Assembly: GCF_017875395.1 (NCBI RefSeq)
Contig: NZ_JAGGMO010000004.1
Span: 121,991-185,990 of the forward strand
Length of the DNA: 64,000 bases
Direction: 5' to 3'
Origin: Methanococcus voltae
GTDB lineage: Archaea > AGJL01 > Methanococci > Methanococcales > Methanococcaceae
Positions 28,113 through 37,785 of the stretch are shown here, piece after piece. Positions within the stretch are counted from its first letter, which is position 1. Each line of letters opens with the position of its first letter. Made by a program: the position numbers and the translations under genes. Below the pieces are notes generated by a model. The model made no database searches. It was not told the origin of the DNA and saw only the letters and a list, made by a program, of their open reading frames with translations.

Positions 28113-28961
28113 ATGCTAAAAGGAATAATTAAGGGAGAAATCGAGAAAAAAACCATAACACAAATTTATGGACCTCCAGGAAGTGGTAAAACCAATATCT
28201 GTATTATTGCTATGATAAAATATGCTAAAAACAATCAAAAAGTAATATACATAGATACAGAAGGCAGTTTATCCACCGAAAGAGTTAAACAGATATGCCC
28301 CCAAGATAGTGATGGTATTTTCAAAAATACGCTACTTTGCGAACCTTACACTTTTGAAGAACAGTGTAACATTATAGAAAGTCTAGAAGCGGTTGAAAAT
28401 ATCGGTTTGATAATTGTTGACGGAATTTCGTCATTATATAGGCTAGAGCTATCAAACAATGTATTTCATAATACTGAATTAAACCGTAATTTGGCTAAAC
28501 AAATACATATATTGAATAAAATTGCTAAGAAAAACGATACTGCCGTACTTTTAACCAACCAAGCGAAAGATAGTATAAATTATAAAATTCCAGATACGGA
28601 TTACAAAAATAAAGATACTAGTGAAAATGAAGGAAAAAATCATAGCTTTGGAAATTCTAAAGTTAAAAATTCGTTTGATGATAGTTTTGAACCTACAGGC
28701 GGTAAACTATTAGCATACTGGAGTAAGTCAATATTAAAATTGGAAAAGTTTAAAAATTTTAGAAGATTAACACTTGAAAAACATAGATTCCATAAAGATG
28801 GTGAATATATTGATTTTCAGATTGTTCAGCACGGTTTAGAGGAATTATCTAACTTCAATGAATCAGAAAAGTTTAAAAATTCCAAAAACGATATAACTAA
28901 TATAAAAAATGATATAAAAAATGACATAAAGAAAGAAATTTTATTAAAAAACGACTTATAA
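28113..28961 (+). CDS. radB: DNA repair and recombination protein RadB
   Basis: A 282-residue RecA-fold protein lacking the N-terminal domain of RadA, as in RadB. Walker A GPPGSGKTN (about 20-28), VIYIDTEGSLSTER and Walker B IGLIIVDGISSLYRLEL are intact. The conserved end GGKLLAYWSKSILKLEKF is present. Two additions make it longer than the usual 220 or so residues: a polar insert of about 40 residues before the GGK motif (KDTSENEGKNHSFGNSKVKN) and a Lys/Asn/Asp-rich C-terminal tail. RadB assists RadA in homologous recombination. It is followed after 35 bases by the wHTH-ACT gene. Confidence 0.92.
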   Translation: MLKGIIKGEIEKKTITQIYGPPGSGKTNICIIAMIKYAKNNQKVIYIDTEGSLSTERVKQICPQDSDGIFKNTLLCEPYTFEEQCNIIESLEAVENIGLIIVDGISSLYRLELSNNVFHNTELNRNLAKQIHILNKIAKKNDTAVLLTNQAKDSINYKIPDTDYKNKDTSENEGKNHSFGNSKVKNSFDDSFEPTGGKLLAYWSKSILKLEKFKNFRRLTLEKHRFHKDGEYIDFQIVQHGLEELSNFNESEKFKNSKNDITNIKNDIKNDIKKEILLKNDL

Positions 28962-28996
28962 AAAATATATACGTTAATCGTTATCAAAGGGAAATC

Positions 28997-29431
28997 ATGG
29001 AAGTTACTGGGAAAACTCTTGAAATTATGCAAGCTATCGAAGGTATATGTACTACAAAAGAAGTAGCGGAAAAGTTAGAAACCCACCCTAAAAATATTGA
29101 TAGGCATATTCGAGTATTAAGGGATTTAGGACTTGTAGAAACACGTAAAGGTAAATTCGGAGGTATTTGCCTTACAAATGAAGGAAAATATTTATTGAAG
29201 AAAAAACATATAAATTTAATAAGCATTAAAGTTAGAATTGTTGCAAATGACAAAATCGGATTATTGGCGGAAATTACGTCAACAATTTCTGAAAAGGGCG
29301 GTAATATCTTAGCTACTACATTGGAAAAGGAAGATGAAAGAGTTGTAGTTTGGTTAAGTCTTGAAAATCTAGATTTTGACGATTTGAAGAGAATATTAAA
29401 AGATAAAGTTATAAAGGTGTCGTTAGTATGA
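28997..29431 (+). CDS. Winged-helix/ACT-domain regulator
   Basis: A 144-residue protein with a helix-turn-helix at residues 5-65 (CTTKEVAEKLETHPKNIDRHIRVLRDLGLVETRKG) and a C-terminal ACT domain at about 73-143 (IKVRIVANDKIGLLAEITSTISEKGGNI). ACT domains bind amino acids or other small ligands, so this is probably a ligand-sensing regulator. The ligand is unknown. It overlaps the following CYTH gene by four bases (ATGA), implying translational coupling. ATG behind AAGGGAAATC. Confidence 0.83.
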   Translation: MEVTGKTLEIMQAIEGICTTKEVAEKLETHPKNIDRHIRVLRDLGLVETRKGKFGGICLTNEGKYLLKKKHINLISIKVRIVANDKIGLLAEITSTISEKGGNILATTLEKEDERVVVWLSLENLDFDDLKRILKDKVIKVSLV

Positions 29432-30027
29432 TTGAAGTAGAAATAAAAGTTTCTCTTGAAAACAAAGATATTGAAAAGATAATAGCTGATTTAAAGGATA
29501 TGGGATTCAAAAACTCGGGAATCAAGGAACAAATCGATGTATATTATAATGGAATCGACAGAAATTTTAGAGAAACTGATGAAGCTCTTAGAATTAGACG
29601 TTCTGCTAATTTAAACGAAGATTTATCAGTTATTGATGAAAATACCTATGTAACATATAAAGGTAAAAAATTAGATAAGATTTCAAAAACACGTGTGGAG
29701 CACGAAACTGCAGTTGAAGATATCGATACGATGGACAACATTTTTAAAAGCTTAGGGTTTAAATGCGTTAAACCAGTTCGCAAAGTTAGAAAATTGCTTA
29801 GAAAAGTAATTGGTGCAACAGAAGATGAATATATAGAAGCTTCTATTGATAAGGTTGATGATGTAGGTCAGTATTTAGAATTAGAGATTACTGTGGAAAG
29901 CTTTGAGCAAAAAGATGAAGCACTTGAGAAATTATTCTTAGTTTTGGAAGAAATTGGAATTGATAGGAATAATCTTGAATTAAAATCATACTTAGAATTA
30001 AGGGATGAAAAATTAGGAATTAATTAA
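29428..30027 (+). CDS. CYTH-domain protein (CyaB/ThTPase-like)
   Basis: A 199-residue CYTH protein. It starts MIEVEIKVSL, the ExExK metal/phosphate-binding motif, and has the other tunnel strands DEALRIRRS, YVTYKGKK, RVEHETAV, VRKVRKLL, YIEASIDKVDDVGQYLELEITV. Archaeal members have triphosphatase or adenylyl cyclase-like activity; the physiological substrate is not known. It is coupled to the ACT regulator by a four-base overlap. Length is typical. Confidence 0.88.
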   Translation: MIEVEIKVSLENKDIEKIIADLKDMGFKNSGIKEQIDVYYNGIDRNFRETDEALRIRRSANLNEDLSVIDENTYVTYKGKKLDKISKTRVEHETAVEDIDTMDNIFKSLGFKCVKPVRKVRKLLRKVIGATEDEYIEASIDKVDDVGQYLELEITVESFEQKDEALEKLFLVLEEIGIDRNNLELKSYLELRDEKLGIN

Positions 30028-30252
30028 TGAATAAATAAATAATGGATAAGCAATGAATAATTAATTCTTTAAATTTAACTAATTAATTGCCTAAATAAGT
30101 CAGTTAATTCCGGTTAATTCGATAAAAATCGATATAATAAACTATATATATAAAAAACTTTAAATATTAACTAATTAAATTAAAATGTGACTTAAACCTA
30201 TATAAAATTAAGTAAATTTAGAATCAAGTAAACTTTATTTGGAGAGGATATT

Positions 30253-30336
30253 GTGGATAGCAGGAAGTTGGTTGCCATAATCGTTGGATTAGCGATGATA
30301 GGCTCGACAATACCGTTATTTTTAATGAATTTTTAA
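30253..30336 (+). CDS. 27-residue single-span membrane micro-protein
   Basis: GTG-initiated ORF of 27 residues: a short basic start (DSRK) and one hydrophobic helix (LVAIIVGLAMIGSTIPLFLM). Three features support a real gene. A strong TGGAGAGGAT ribosome site precedes the GTG, a TATATAAA box lies at 30199-30206 about 50 bases upstream, and no other ORF can use these signals. The downstream inverted repeat ATGCGTA/TACGCAT (30368-30374, 30386-30392) follows the stop. Probably an integral membrane peptide of unknown role, below the size limit of most gene finders. Confidence 0.6.
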   Translation: MDSRKLVAIIVGLAMIGSTIPLFLMNF

Positions 30337-30576
30337 GGGAATTCTACAGTAATTATTGGCATATAATATGCGTATATTGACATACTACGCATAAGGGAAT
30401 ATAGGGCAAAATAAGATAGTATGTACTTTAAAAAATGTTGGCATTGTTAGAGTGTATGCTATCTAAACTTTTTTGATTAAATTTTAAATTTTAAATTATT
30501 TGTTTATTTGTAAGAAACGTTAGTAATATGTTATTCAATATCTTTTATAAAAGTTATATGTTAAAAGGGGGATACT

Positions 30577-31326
30577 ATCAGATTAATATCTTGGAATGTC
30601 AATGGAATTAAGGCTATATTACAAAAAGGGTTTGTTGAATTTGTAAAAAACAAAAATCCTGATATAGTATGCTTACAAGAAATTAAAACAAACACGCCAT
30701 CTCAAATTCTTGATTTATCAGAATATAAACAATATTGGAATACGGCTTCTAAAAAGGGTTATTCGGGGACTGCAATATTTACGAAGGAAAAACCTGAAAA
30801 CATTACCTATGGAATGGATAACTTTCCAGATGACGAAGGTAGGGTAATTACTGCAGAATACGAGAATTATTACCTTGTAAATGTATATACGCCAAATTCT
30901 CAACGTGGTTTAACTAGATTGGAATATCGTATGTCGTGGGATTCCAAATTTTTGGAGTACTTAAATAGTTTAAATGAAAATAAACCAGTTATCTTTTGTG
31001 GGGACTTAAATGTAGCACATAAAGAAATTGATTTGAGAAATCCTAAAACAAACAAAAAACATGCAGGATTTACCGAAGAAGAAAGAATGGGTTTTGATAA
31101 ATACGTTGAAAATAATTATGTGGATACGTTCAGAATATTCAATAAAGAACCCGATAACTACACTTGGTGGTCCTACATGCACAATGCACGTGCTAAAAAC
31201 ATTGGTTGGCGTATAGATTACTTTTGTACGTCCGATTCACTTGTAGATTACGTAAAAAACTCTATAATTATGGATGAAATTTATGGTTCAGACCATTGCC
31301 CCATACAATTGGAATTGGATTACTAG
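30577..31326 (+). CDS. xth: Exodeoxyribonuclease III / AP endonuclease, apparent ATC start
   Basis: A 249-residue ExoIII-type nuclease acting on abasic sites and 3' ends in base-excision repair. Read from an ATC at 30577 the protein is complete: RLISWNVNGIKA, VCLQEIKT (catalytic Glu), SGTAIFTKE, NVYTPNSQRGLTRLEYR, CGDLNVAHKEIDL (Asp/Asn), RIDYFCTSD and GSDHCPIQLEL (Asp-His). No ATG, GTG or TTG occurs in frame between the upstream stop (30562-30564) and ATG 30814, which would lose the first 79 residues. GGGGGAT sits 3 nt before ATC, so ATC is the likely start. An out-of-frame ATG at 30558 soon hits a stop. Confidence 0.87.
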   Translation: MRLISWNVNGIKAILQKGFVEFVKNKNPDIVCLQEIKTNTPSQILDLSEYKQYWNTASKKGYSGTAIFTKEKPENITYGMDNFPDDEGRVITAEYENYYLVNVYTPNSQRGLTRLEYRMSWDSKFLEYLNSLNENKPVIFCGDLNVAHKEIDLRNPKTNKKHAGFTEEERMGFDKYVENNYVDTFRIFNKEPDNYTWWSYMHNARAKNIGWRIDYFCTSDSLVDYVKNSIIMDEIYGSDHCPIQLELDY

Positions 31327-31469
31327 ATACTTGGTAAAATATGTCAATTATATAATATATACGAATTATAATAAAATAATAAGATAATAAAAATAGAATA
31401 GAATAAAATATAATAGAATAAAATAGAATAAATTAATTTAATATTAAATGAATATTACTTAATATTAAA

Positions 31470-31958
31470 TTATTCAATTGTTATTTTTTCAATAATTACA
31501 TCTTCAACAGGCCAATCTTGGAAGTAGCTTCTAGTTCCTGTTTTAACTTTTGCAATCACGTCTAAAACTTCAAAACCTTCGGTTAATTCTGCAAATACTG
31601 CGTAACCGTAGTTCATATCGTTTTTGTAGTCTAAAAATGAATTGTCAATGTGATTTATGAAAAATTGGCTTGTAGCGGAATCTACAGCGTTTGTTCTAGC
31701 CATTGCTAAAGTTCCTCTTTTATTTGATAAACCGTTCTTAGCTTCGTTTTTAATAGGGGCGTGTGTTTCTTTTTGAACTCCATCTTTTGTAAAACCTCCG
31801 CCTTGAATCATAAATCCATTTATAACCCTATGAAAAATAGTATTGTCATAAAATCCTTCTTCCGCATATTTTTTAAAGTTTTCTACGGTTATAGGTGCTT
31901 CTTTTTCGAATAAATTTACTTTCATTGTACCTTTGTTTGTAACGATTGTTGCAATCAA
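31470..31958 (-). CDS. Cyclophilin-type peptidyl-prolyl isomerase
   Basis: A 162-residue cyclophilin of the bacterial PpiB kind. The active-site segment FHRVINGFMIQGGGF (about 42-56), AMARTNAVDSATSQFFIN and YAVFAELTEGFEVLD are intact. It is a cytosolic prolyl isomerase, with no signal peptide. TTG start behind GGTGAAATT. The close likeness to bacterial PpiB may reflect old transfer; cyclophilins are patchy in archaea. Confidence 0.92.
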   Translation of the reverse strand: MIATIVTNKGTMKVNLFEKEAPITVENFKKYAEEGFYDNTIFHRVINGFMIQGGGFTKDGVQKETHAPIKNEAKNGLSNKRGTLAMARTNAVDSATSQFFINHIDNSFLDYKNDMNYGYAVFAELTEGFEVLDVIAKVKTGTRSYFQDWPVEDVIIEKITIE

Positions 31959-32356
31959 AATTTCACCATTTTAATTTTTATTTTAAGCCTAAAAATTCTT
32001 TTATTTTAATTTTTATTTAATTTTTATTCATATTATTAATATTATTAATATTATTACTATTTTCATTACTAGTATATTCATTACTATTATTAGTATTATT
32101 AGTATTATTGTCTAATATTTCATCATTTTATAAAATTGTTTTCATTTATAAACCATTAATTAACTTACAATTTAATATAATTAGATACCATACTATATAA
32201 AGAAGTATTGCATTTAAATTTTATCAATACGATAAAATGACCTTAGGTGTAGGTCATATATATAGATAATAGACTTAGTTCATATGAAAAGTATATAATA
32301 TGATAATAAACATATTATATCATATACAGTTAATAATTAATTTGAGGGGTGCAAAT
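31959..32356. other. Divergent region between cyclophilin and DUF2193, with promoter palindromes
   Basis: About 400 bases. The left part has repeated TTATTAATATTA/TAGTATTA units. The right part holds the inverted repeats and TATA box of the DUF2193 gene, listed separately. No ORF. Confidence 0.5.
32218..32264 (+). promoter_or_regulatory. DUF2193 promoter with two adjacent inverted repeats
   Basis: ATTTTATC/GATAAAAT forms a perfect 8-bp inverted repeat (32218-32225, 32231-32238). ATGACCT/AGGTCAT forms a perfect 7-bp one (32237-32243, 32251-32257). The second runs into the TATA box ATATATATA (32256-32264). A further pair, ATATGATA/TATCATAT, lies in the leader near 32298-32327. The arrangement suggests tight regulation. 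The regulator is unknown. Confidence 0.5.
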
Positions 32357-33856
32357 ATGAAAGAACTGTATGAAAAGATGGTAAATGAAGCAATGGCTGC
32401 TCAATGGGCAGATGTAGAAGTTATTAAAGCCAAAAGAGGTACAGAATACAAATTAACAGATGGTAAACCATATGTTGACGCAGTTCAAAAAATGGAGGCA
32501 ATCGGTGACCAATGTAAAGAAGTAATTGACTTACACAAAAATTCAGTACAGACTCATTACGATACATTGTGTGATTTAACAGATACGGTACGTCCAGAAG
32601 ACGACCCATTTGTAGAACACTACCAAACTCCTGCAATATTGGAAATACTTTATAAAGAAGACCCTAAATTTAGAGAAGCCGTTGAAAAATTCATGGAAGC
32701 TATTGAAAACAATCGTGCATTAATCGGGAAAGAATCAGTGCGAAGATACGGCGGATTTTATGGACCTACTTGCGTAGTGGACTTTGCACTTATACCTGGC
32801 AGTACAAGTAATATTGTAAATCAGATACTTAGAAAAACTGATATTCCCGAACATTATAAACAAGCTATATTAGCATCCAAGTCTTGGGGTATGAATACAT
32901 CATACGGGATAGGAGATAAATTTGCCCACGGGATAGAAGATGGATTAACACTTAATGAAGCTATGGATAGGGAAATAGACACCATAAAGATGATTTATGA
33001 TACACCCATACAAGCACAGACAAAACTAATGGAAGAAGCAGGACATACAAGCTTTGATGTATTTAAATATATGCAAGACTACAAGAAAAAAATGGATGGC
33101 ACAGTTAAAAAAGCTTTAGACGCTGAAGTAAACTATGCAAACATTGTTACAGTGCCTGCTTACTGTGTAGGGGATATTTCTCACCACATTGCACAATCTA
33201 CATACAACATGTGTAAAGATGATGTAATAATGGCTGTAATAGAAGCTACATCTAAGGTAATGGACAATACATTGAGAAGTAACATTGATAAGTTCAAAAC
33301 AGAGTTTGATGTACTATCATTAGCAACCGGTTCCACGGCTGCTGCTGTTGAATATATCTTAGAACTTGACGGATTTAACGCTCCAACAGTTGTACAATTA
33401 CTTACAAGAAGATTCCACAATTATGTACAGTTATATCCAAAAAGAGGAGCTGCTGCAGAATTGCACAACCACGATTTTATGGACATGATATACAGAGGCT
33501 GGAAGACACTTGATAAAGCAAGAAGAATGAAAAATGGTTCAGGGGTTAAATTAGTACCAATGGTCAATGATATGCCAGTTGATTTAGACCCAATTGCTGA
33601 AAATGAAGTTTTAATGAACCCACAAAGATACGCATACCCTGCCTGTGCTATAACAGTTAGATTCTCATCATTAATGAGATTAGCAGACTATCCTTGTTTA
33701 TTAACAAGTGAGCCAGTTACTGCTACAATGATGACAAACGTAATTGCCTTACACAAAAATAACCCAGGAGCACCTGCTAGAGTATGTAAAAAATGTGCTT
33801 CATCTTGCTTAGTAGATTTCAGACACGAATACTGCCAGTGGAGAGAATCCGTTTAA
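32357..33856 (+). CDS. DUF2193 family protein (methanogen-associated, unknown function)
   Basis: A 499-residue protein that I assign to DUF2193, a family found mainly in methanogens and without known function. Much of it is helical. The C-terminal end carries four cysteines and a His in CKKCASSCLVDFRHEYCQW (about 478-496), a possible metal or cluster site. The region LHNHDFMDMIYRGW (about 375) is another conserved-looking block. The frame opens upstream at 32300, but GAGGGGTGCAAAT directly precedes the ATG at 32357. Codon bias and the elaborate promoter suggest a well-expressed, regulated gene. Confidence 0.72.
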   Translation: MKELYEKMVNEAMAAQWADVEVIKAKRGTEYKLTDGKPYVDAVQKMEAIGDQCKEVIDLHKNSVQTHYDTLCDLTDTVRPEDDPFVEHYQTPAILEILYKEDPKFREAVEKFMEAIENNRALIGKESVRRYGGFYGPTCVVDFALIPGSTSNIVNQILRKTDIPEHYKQAILASKSWGMNTSYGIGDKFAHGIEDGLTLNEAMDREIDTIKMIYDTPIQAQTKLMEEAGHTSFDVFKYMQDYKKKMDGTVKKALDAEVNYANIVTVPAYCVGDISHHIAQSTYNMCKDDVIMAVIEATSKVMDNTLRSNIDKFKTEFDVLSLATGSTAAAVEYILELDGFNAPTVVQLLTRRFHNYVQLYPKRGAAAELHNHDFMDMIYRGWKTLDKARRMKNGSGVKLVPMVNDMPVDLDPIAENEVLMNPQRYAYPACAITVRFSSLMRLADYPCLLTSEPVTATMMTNVIALHKNNPGAPARVCKKCASSCLVDFRHEYCQWRESV

Positions 33857-34165
33857 ATGAGTGGCTACGATAAATAAATAAATAAATAAATAATACGTAA
33901 ATAATACGCAAATAAAAAATAAAAAATAAAAAAATAGATTAATATATGGAATAAAAAATAAAAAATAACTTAAAATACAGTAATAAATTAAATATTTTCA
34001 TACCAACTCTAATTTTTTATCGGTTGTTTAGATAAGCTTTAAAATAAAATTTAGGATAAAGTTGAATAAAGTTGAGTAAATTAGATTAAGTTAATAAATC
34101 GAATAGACTTTAAAATAACTGATAAACAATATTTTGATTTTTTAATAATATAACGAGGGGGTATT
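33857..34165. other. AT-rich intergenic region upstream of aquaporin
   Basis: About 310 bases with AAATAAATAAAT and AAAAAATAAAAAA low-complexity runs and the aquaporin promoter. No gene seen. Confidence 0.45.
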
Positions 34166-34885
34166 ATGAGCATTGTTAAAAAATCTGTTGCAGAATTGAT
34201 TGGAACTTGCTTTTTAGTGTTTTTTGGTACAGGTTCTGCAATTATGGCACTATTAATATCAAATAGCTTGGGTACAACAGGTATCGGGATACTTGGTGGA
34301 ATTGGAGAATGGTTAGCAATTGGTTTGGCATTTGGTTTGGCAATAGCGGCATCTATTTACGCCGTTGGTGCTGTATCGGGTGCACATTTAAACCCAGCTG
34401 TTACAATTGCCTTGTGGGCAGTTAAGGAATTTGAGACAAAAGATGTTGTACCATACATTTTAGCACAGTTAGTGGGTGCTACACTCGGTTCGATACTTTT
34501 AATCGGCTGTATAGGTGCTTCGGCCGCTACTATTGGTGGTTTAGGTGCTACGGCTCCGTCAGCAGGATTTACCTATATGCAGGCTATGCTTGCGGAAATA
34601 GTTGGTACATTCCTATTGATGATAACCATAATGGGTGTGGCAGTCGATAAAAAAGCTCCGAATAAATTTGCAGGACTTGTAATTGGTTTGGCAGTTGCGG
34701 GAATTATTACCACCATTGGCGGTATCTCTGGAGCTTCAATTAACCCGGCAAGAACCTTTGGACCTTATTTAATGGACATGTTCTATGGAATTAATTTATG
34801 GGTTTACTACCCAATTTACGTTATTGGTCCAATATTAGGGGCATTAATCGGTGCTTTCATCTATCGATACATAAGGGAAGAATAA
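34166..34885 (+). CDS. aqpM: Aquaporin/aquaglyceroporin (AqpM-like)
   Basis: A 239-residue major intrinsic protein with six membrane helices and two half-helices. The NPA boxes are SGAHLNPAVTIALW (about 73-86) and SGASINPARTFGPYL (about 191-205). The Gly-rich N-terminal loop and overall length match archaeal AqpM, a channel for water with some glycerol or dissolved gas permeability. ATG behind GAGGGGGTATT. Single gene. Confidence 0.93.
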   Translation: MSIVKKSVAELIGTCFLVFFGTGSAIMALLISNSLGTTGIGILGGIGEWLAIGLAFGLAIAASIYAVGAVSGAHLNPAVTIALWAVKEFETKDVVPYILAQLVGATLGSILLIGCIGASAATIGGLGATAPSAGFTYMQAMLAEIVGTFLLMITIMGVAVDKKAPNKFAGLVIGLAVAGIITTIGGISGASINPARTFGPYLMDMFYGINLWVYYPIYVIGPILGALIGAFIYRYIREE

Positions 34886-34923
34886 ATCTAAAAAAATATT
34901 TAAAAAAATATTTAAAAAATAAT

Positions 34924-34950
34924 TATTTCTATTTTTACATTTTTTTAAAA
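34924..34950 (+). terminator. T-rich terminator after aquaporin
   Basis: TATTTCTATTTTTACATTTT and further T residues lie about 40 bases past the aquaporin stop, as expected of an archaeal U-tract terminator. Confidence 0.45.
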
Positions 34951-35053
34951 TAAGTTTAATTTAAAAAGTTTAATTTAAAAAATCAAAAAGAAAGAAAAAA
35001 GAATTCATATATTATTATTAGTATTTTATTAGTATTTTAGTAGTATTTTATTA

Positions 35054-37030
35054 TTATCTAAGCAAATAGATGATATTTTCCTCAATTTCATCTTTAGGTT
35101 TCTGCGTTATGCTTGATAAACCTTCTGCGAATACCATTGCATATTTCATAACGTATTTTCTCTTTTGTTCTTCTTCTTTAGCTTTTCTGATTCTTGAAAT
35201 GTAGTTGTTTAAATCTCTACCACAAATCATTAAAGCTTGTCTTATTTCGTTAAATATCTCTTCATTATCCTCAGTACCAGTTGAAATTGCTTGCTTACCT
35301 GCTGAAGTATATGGTATGTGTGTTGAGATTAAGTTAACAAATATGGTTATTGGTGCGTCTTCGTCGCTTCTTAAACCATATCTTCTCCAATTAACACTTT
35401 TAACAGCATTTGTTAAACCACAACCTGTTGTATCGAATAATAACGGTACGTGGTTTGAATTTCTCATAATTTCCATTTTTCTACCGCTTTCTCCAAGTCT
35501 TCCTGAATTACCGCCGTATGCAATACCAACTTCAACCGCGAAAGGAATTCCCCCTTTATAGGTTTTAGGTTTTCTTGTTAAAGTCTTTAAGAATGATGGT
35601 TCAAGTGTTTCGAGTGACTTTAATATGTTTTCGTCACCAATAGGTCTTAAACCTATTGTAGATGGTGCCATAAAGTCCATATCTTGGAGAACTGAAACCA
35701 ATAATTCAGCTTCTTTCCAATCAATTTTTTTAGGGTCACTTTTTAATAATTTCTTAATTCCTTTCTTGTATTTTTCCAATTCTTCATCTGAAACCATTGA
35801 AAATTCAACCAATGAGTTGACAAAGCTTTCCGGTCTTTTTGTAATATATCTTATTTTTTTCCTGAAATCATCCATTTGTGAAGCATTTAAGTACTGTTTG
35901 CTTACATATTCCACAAAATTCTCTGGTTTCTTTTTAAATTGGTTTCTAATTTCTTTAATTTCTTCTTCATCCAATTTACCGAATAAATAATCAGTAATTA
36001 TATATTTTAAGTAGTATTGTTTTAATTCGGATAAACCTTCAGGCAATCCCAAAATTAAATTGTTTACTTCTTCAATTTCTTTTTTATCCAAGTATTTACC
36101 AAATTTATCAAAGTAGTACTTGAAATCAGCGTTTAAATAACATTCGATAACGGTGTCCCAGAAAAAGCTATCTCTGTACTGTTCCAATAATTTATCCCTT
36201 AAAATGTATAATTCCAATTCTTTAACTCTTTTAGTAGTTACTCTTGATAATTCAGAGCTTAACATACTTGAAAGTCTTGAACTTTCTGTTTCTCTTGCAA
36301 TGTGTAACATTTCATCGGTTGTTATACCGTGAGGGTGTGGTTTCATTTCTTCTGGCTTTTCAGGAACCTGATAAACGGTTCTATCAAATAAAACTTCTTC
36401 TTCAGGGTCTTTTAAAGTTATTTTAGAGTGTGGTGTTGATAAACTAATTCTCCTAAGGTATTCGAAAGGTCCTTGCTCTCTTCTACTGTAGGTTACGTCT
36501 TTAAATTCACCATCTACCTTTGTACCCCTGTACATTCCTTCACGTGTTTTGTGGCTTACTACATCCCCTTCGTTCTTAGAGATACTCATTTGTATCTCCA
36601 TTTCGTGGATAATACCATCGCCGGTTGAAGTTGTAATTTTTAAAGGTTTTCCTGTGGTCATTTGTGAAAATAACAATACACCTGCTGCACCAATACCTTG
36701 TTGTCCTCTTGATTGGATTTGCCTGTGTAATTTTGAACCTGCTAGCATCTTACCAAATACTTTTGGTACGTATTTAGGAGGTATACCGGAACCGTTATCC
36801 TCTACAATAAGCCTGTAATATTCATTGCCCAATCTTTCGATTGTTACATTTATGTCAGGCAATATTTCAGCTTCTTCGCAAGCATCCATGCTGTTTGTTA
36901 CCAATTCGTGTATGATGGTGGTCATACTTCTTAATTTACCACTGTAACCTAACATGTGCTTGTTTTTTCTAAAAAATTCGGATATTGAGTGTTCTTTAAA
37001 CTCATCGAATAAATTGACTTCATCAGCCAT
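35054..37030 (-). CDS. top6B: DNA topoisomerase VI subunit B
   Basis: The 658-residue ATPase subunit of type IIB topoisomerase, which relaxes and decatenates DNA together with Top6A. The GHKL (Bergerat) ATP site is clear: [16 protein letters not shown] (about 41-56), [10 protein letters not shown] (about 76-85) and [18 protein letters not shown] (about 107-124). The transducer domain has the switch-lysine region SAGKQAIS near residue 575. Length is slightly above average because of a charged helical middle. The top6A gene is not adjacent here. ATG behind GGTGATATT. Confidence 0.96.
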   Translation of the reverse strand: MADEVNLFDEFKEHSISEFFRKNKHMLGYSGKLRSMTTIIHELVTNSMDACEEAEILPDINVTIERLGNEYYRLIVEDNGSGIPPKYVPKVFGKMLAGSKLHRQIQSRGQQGIGAAGVLLFSQMTTGKPLKITTSTGDGIIHEMEIQMSISKNEGDVVSHKTREGMYRGTKVDGEFKDVTYSRREQGPFEYLRRISLSTPHSKITLKDPEEEVLFDRTVYQVPEKPEEMKPHPHGITTDEMLHIARETESSRLSSMLSSELSRVTTKRVKELELYILRDKLLEQYRDSFFWDTVIECYLNADFKYYFDKFGKYLDKKEIEEVNNLILGLPEGLSELKQYYLKYIITDYLFGKLDEEEIKEIRNQFKKKPENFVEYVSKQYLNASQMDDFRKKIRYITKRPESFVNSLVEFSMVSDEELEKYKKGIKKLLKSDPKKIDWKEAELLVSVLQDMDFMAPSTIGLRPIGDENILKSLETLEPSFLKTLTRKPKTYKGGIPFAVEVGIAYGGNSGRLGESGRKMEIMRNSNHVPLLFDTTGCGLTNAVKSVNWRRYGLRSDEDAPITIFVNLISTHIPYTSAGKQAISTGTEDNEEIFNEIRQALMICGRDLNNYISRIRKAKEEEQKRKYVMKYAMVFAEGLSSITQKPKDEIEENIIYLLR

Positions 37031-37284
37031 AATATCACCAACATTAATATTAGTAAATGTAATAATTCTTAATTTTCATATTTTTCATATTTTTCATATT
37101 TTTCATATTATATCAATTGTAGTATATTTATTGTAGTATATTAAACATATAGTATTAAATGCTAAAATTCAATTGTAAACAAAGATAAATAACTAGCAAT
37201 TCTAATTAAAAATACTAATTATTTATTAAAAATGTTAAGGATTAATTAAATTATTGGTTAAATTATTTTATTATTATTTCTTTA

Positions 37285-37785
37285 TTATTTTACGAGAAGG
37301 TTACTTCTTGCACCTTGTCCAATGCCTTCATTTACAGTTGTTTCTATCCATTCTATACTACCCAAAAGCCCTAACTTGTCCAAACCATTTTTAATGTGTT
37401 CTCCGAAGTATTCTGACATTTCTTCAGCAGTTGTGGATTTTAAAGGCAACATTAAAACGTCACAACAAGGGAACATATATTTTTTAAGCGTTCCGTTATG
37501 GTTGTACTCCATAAACAAGTAATCGTCTTTTATTTCGTATTTTACTTCAGGGTGGTATTTTGGAACTAATAATTTATGGTCCATTTCATTTGCAAGCTCT
37601 TTTACAATGTTTTTAATAACTTTAAAATCGCATACAAAATTAAACTGTCCTGTTTGTTCTCCTGACAATTTAACATCAATATAATATGAATGACCGTGAA
37701 TTACACCGCAACTTTCGTGTCCAAACACGATGTGAGCTGCTGAAAATCTCAAACCGCCATAAATTCCATTTAATTCGATAATCAT
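37285..37785 (-). CDS. 6-pyruvoyl/6-carboxytetrahydropterin synthase family (QueD-like)
   Basis: A 166-residue T-fold enzyme. Zinc ligands come from FSAAHIVFGH (about 14-23) and GVIHGHSYYIDV (about 27-38), with the conserved Cys just before (HESCGV). MDHKLLVP and the C-terminal IEWIETTVNEGIGQGA are also family features. In archaea this family makes 6-carboxytetrahydropterin for the 7-deazaguanine (archaeosine) pathway or acts in pterin synthesis; the two roles cannot be separated here. ATG behind GGTGATAAG. Confidence 0.82.
   Translation of the reverse strand: MIIELNGIYGGLRFSAAHIVFGHESCGVIHGHSYYIDVKLSGEQTGQFNFVCDFKVIKNIVKELANEMDHKLLVPKYHPEVKYEIKDDYLFMEYNHNGTLKKYMFPCCDVLMLPLKSTTAEEMSEYFGEHIKNGLDKLGLLGSIEWIETTVNEGIGQGARSNLLVK

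Noticed and set aside
30814..31326. Exonuclease III starting at the ATG at 30814
   Set aside because: That start would discard the conserved N-terminal active-site motifs encoded in the same open frame from 30577.
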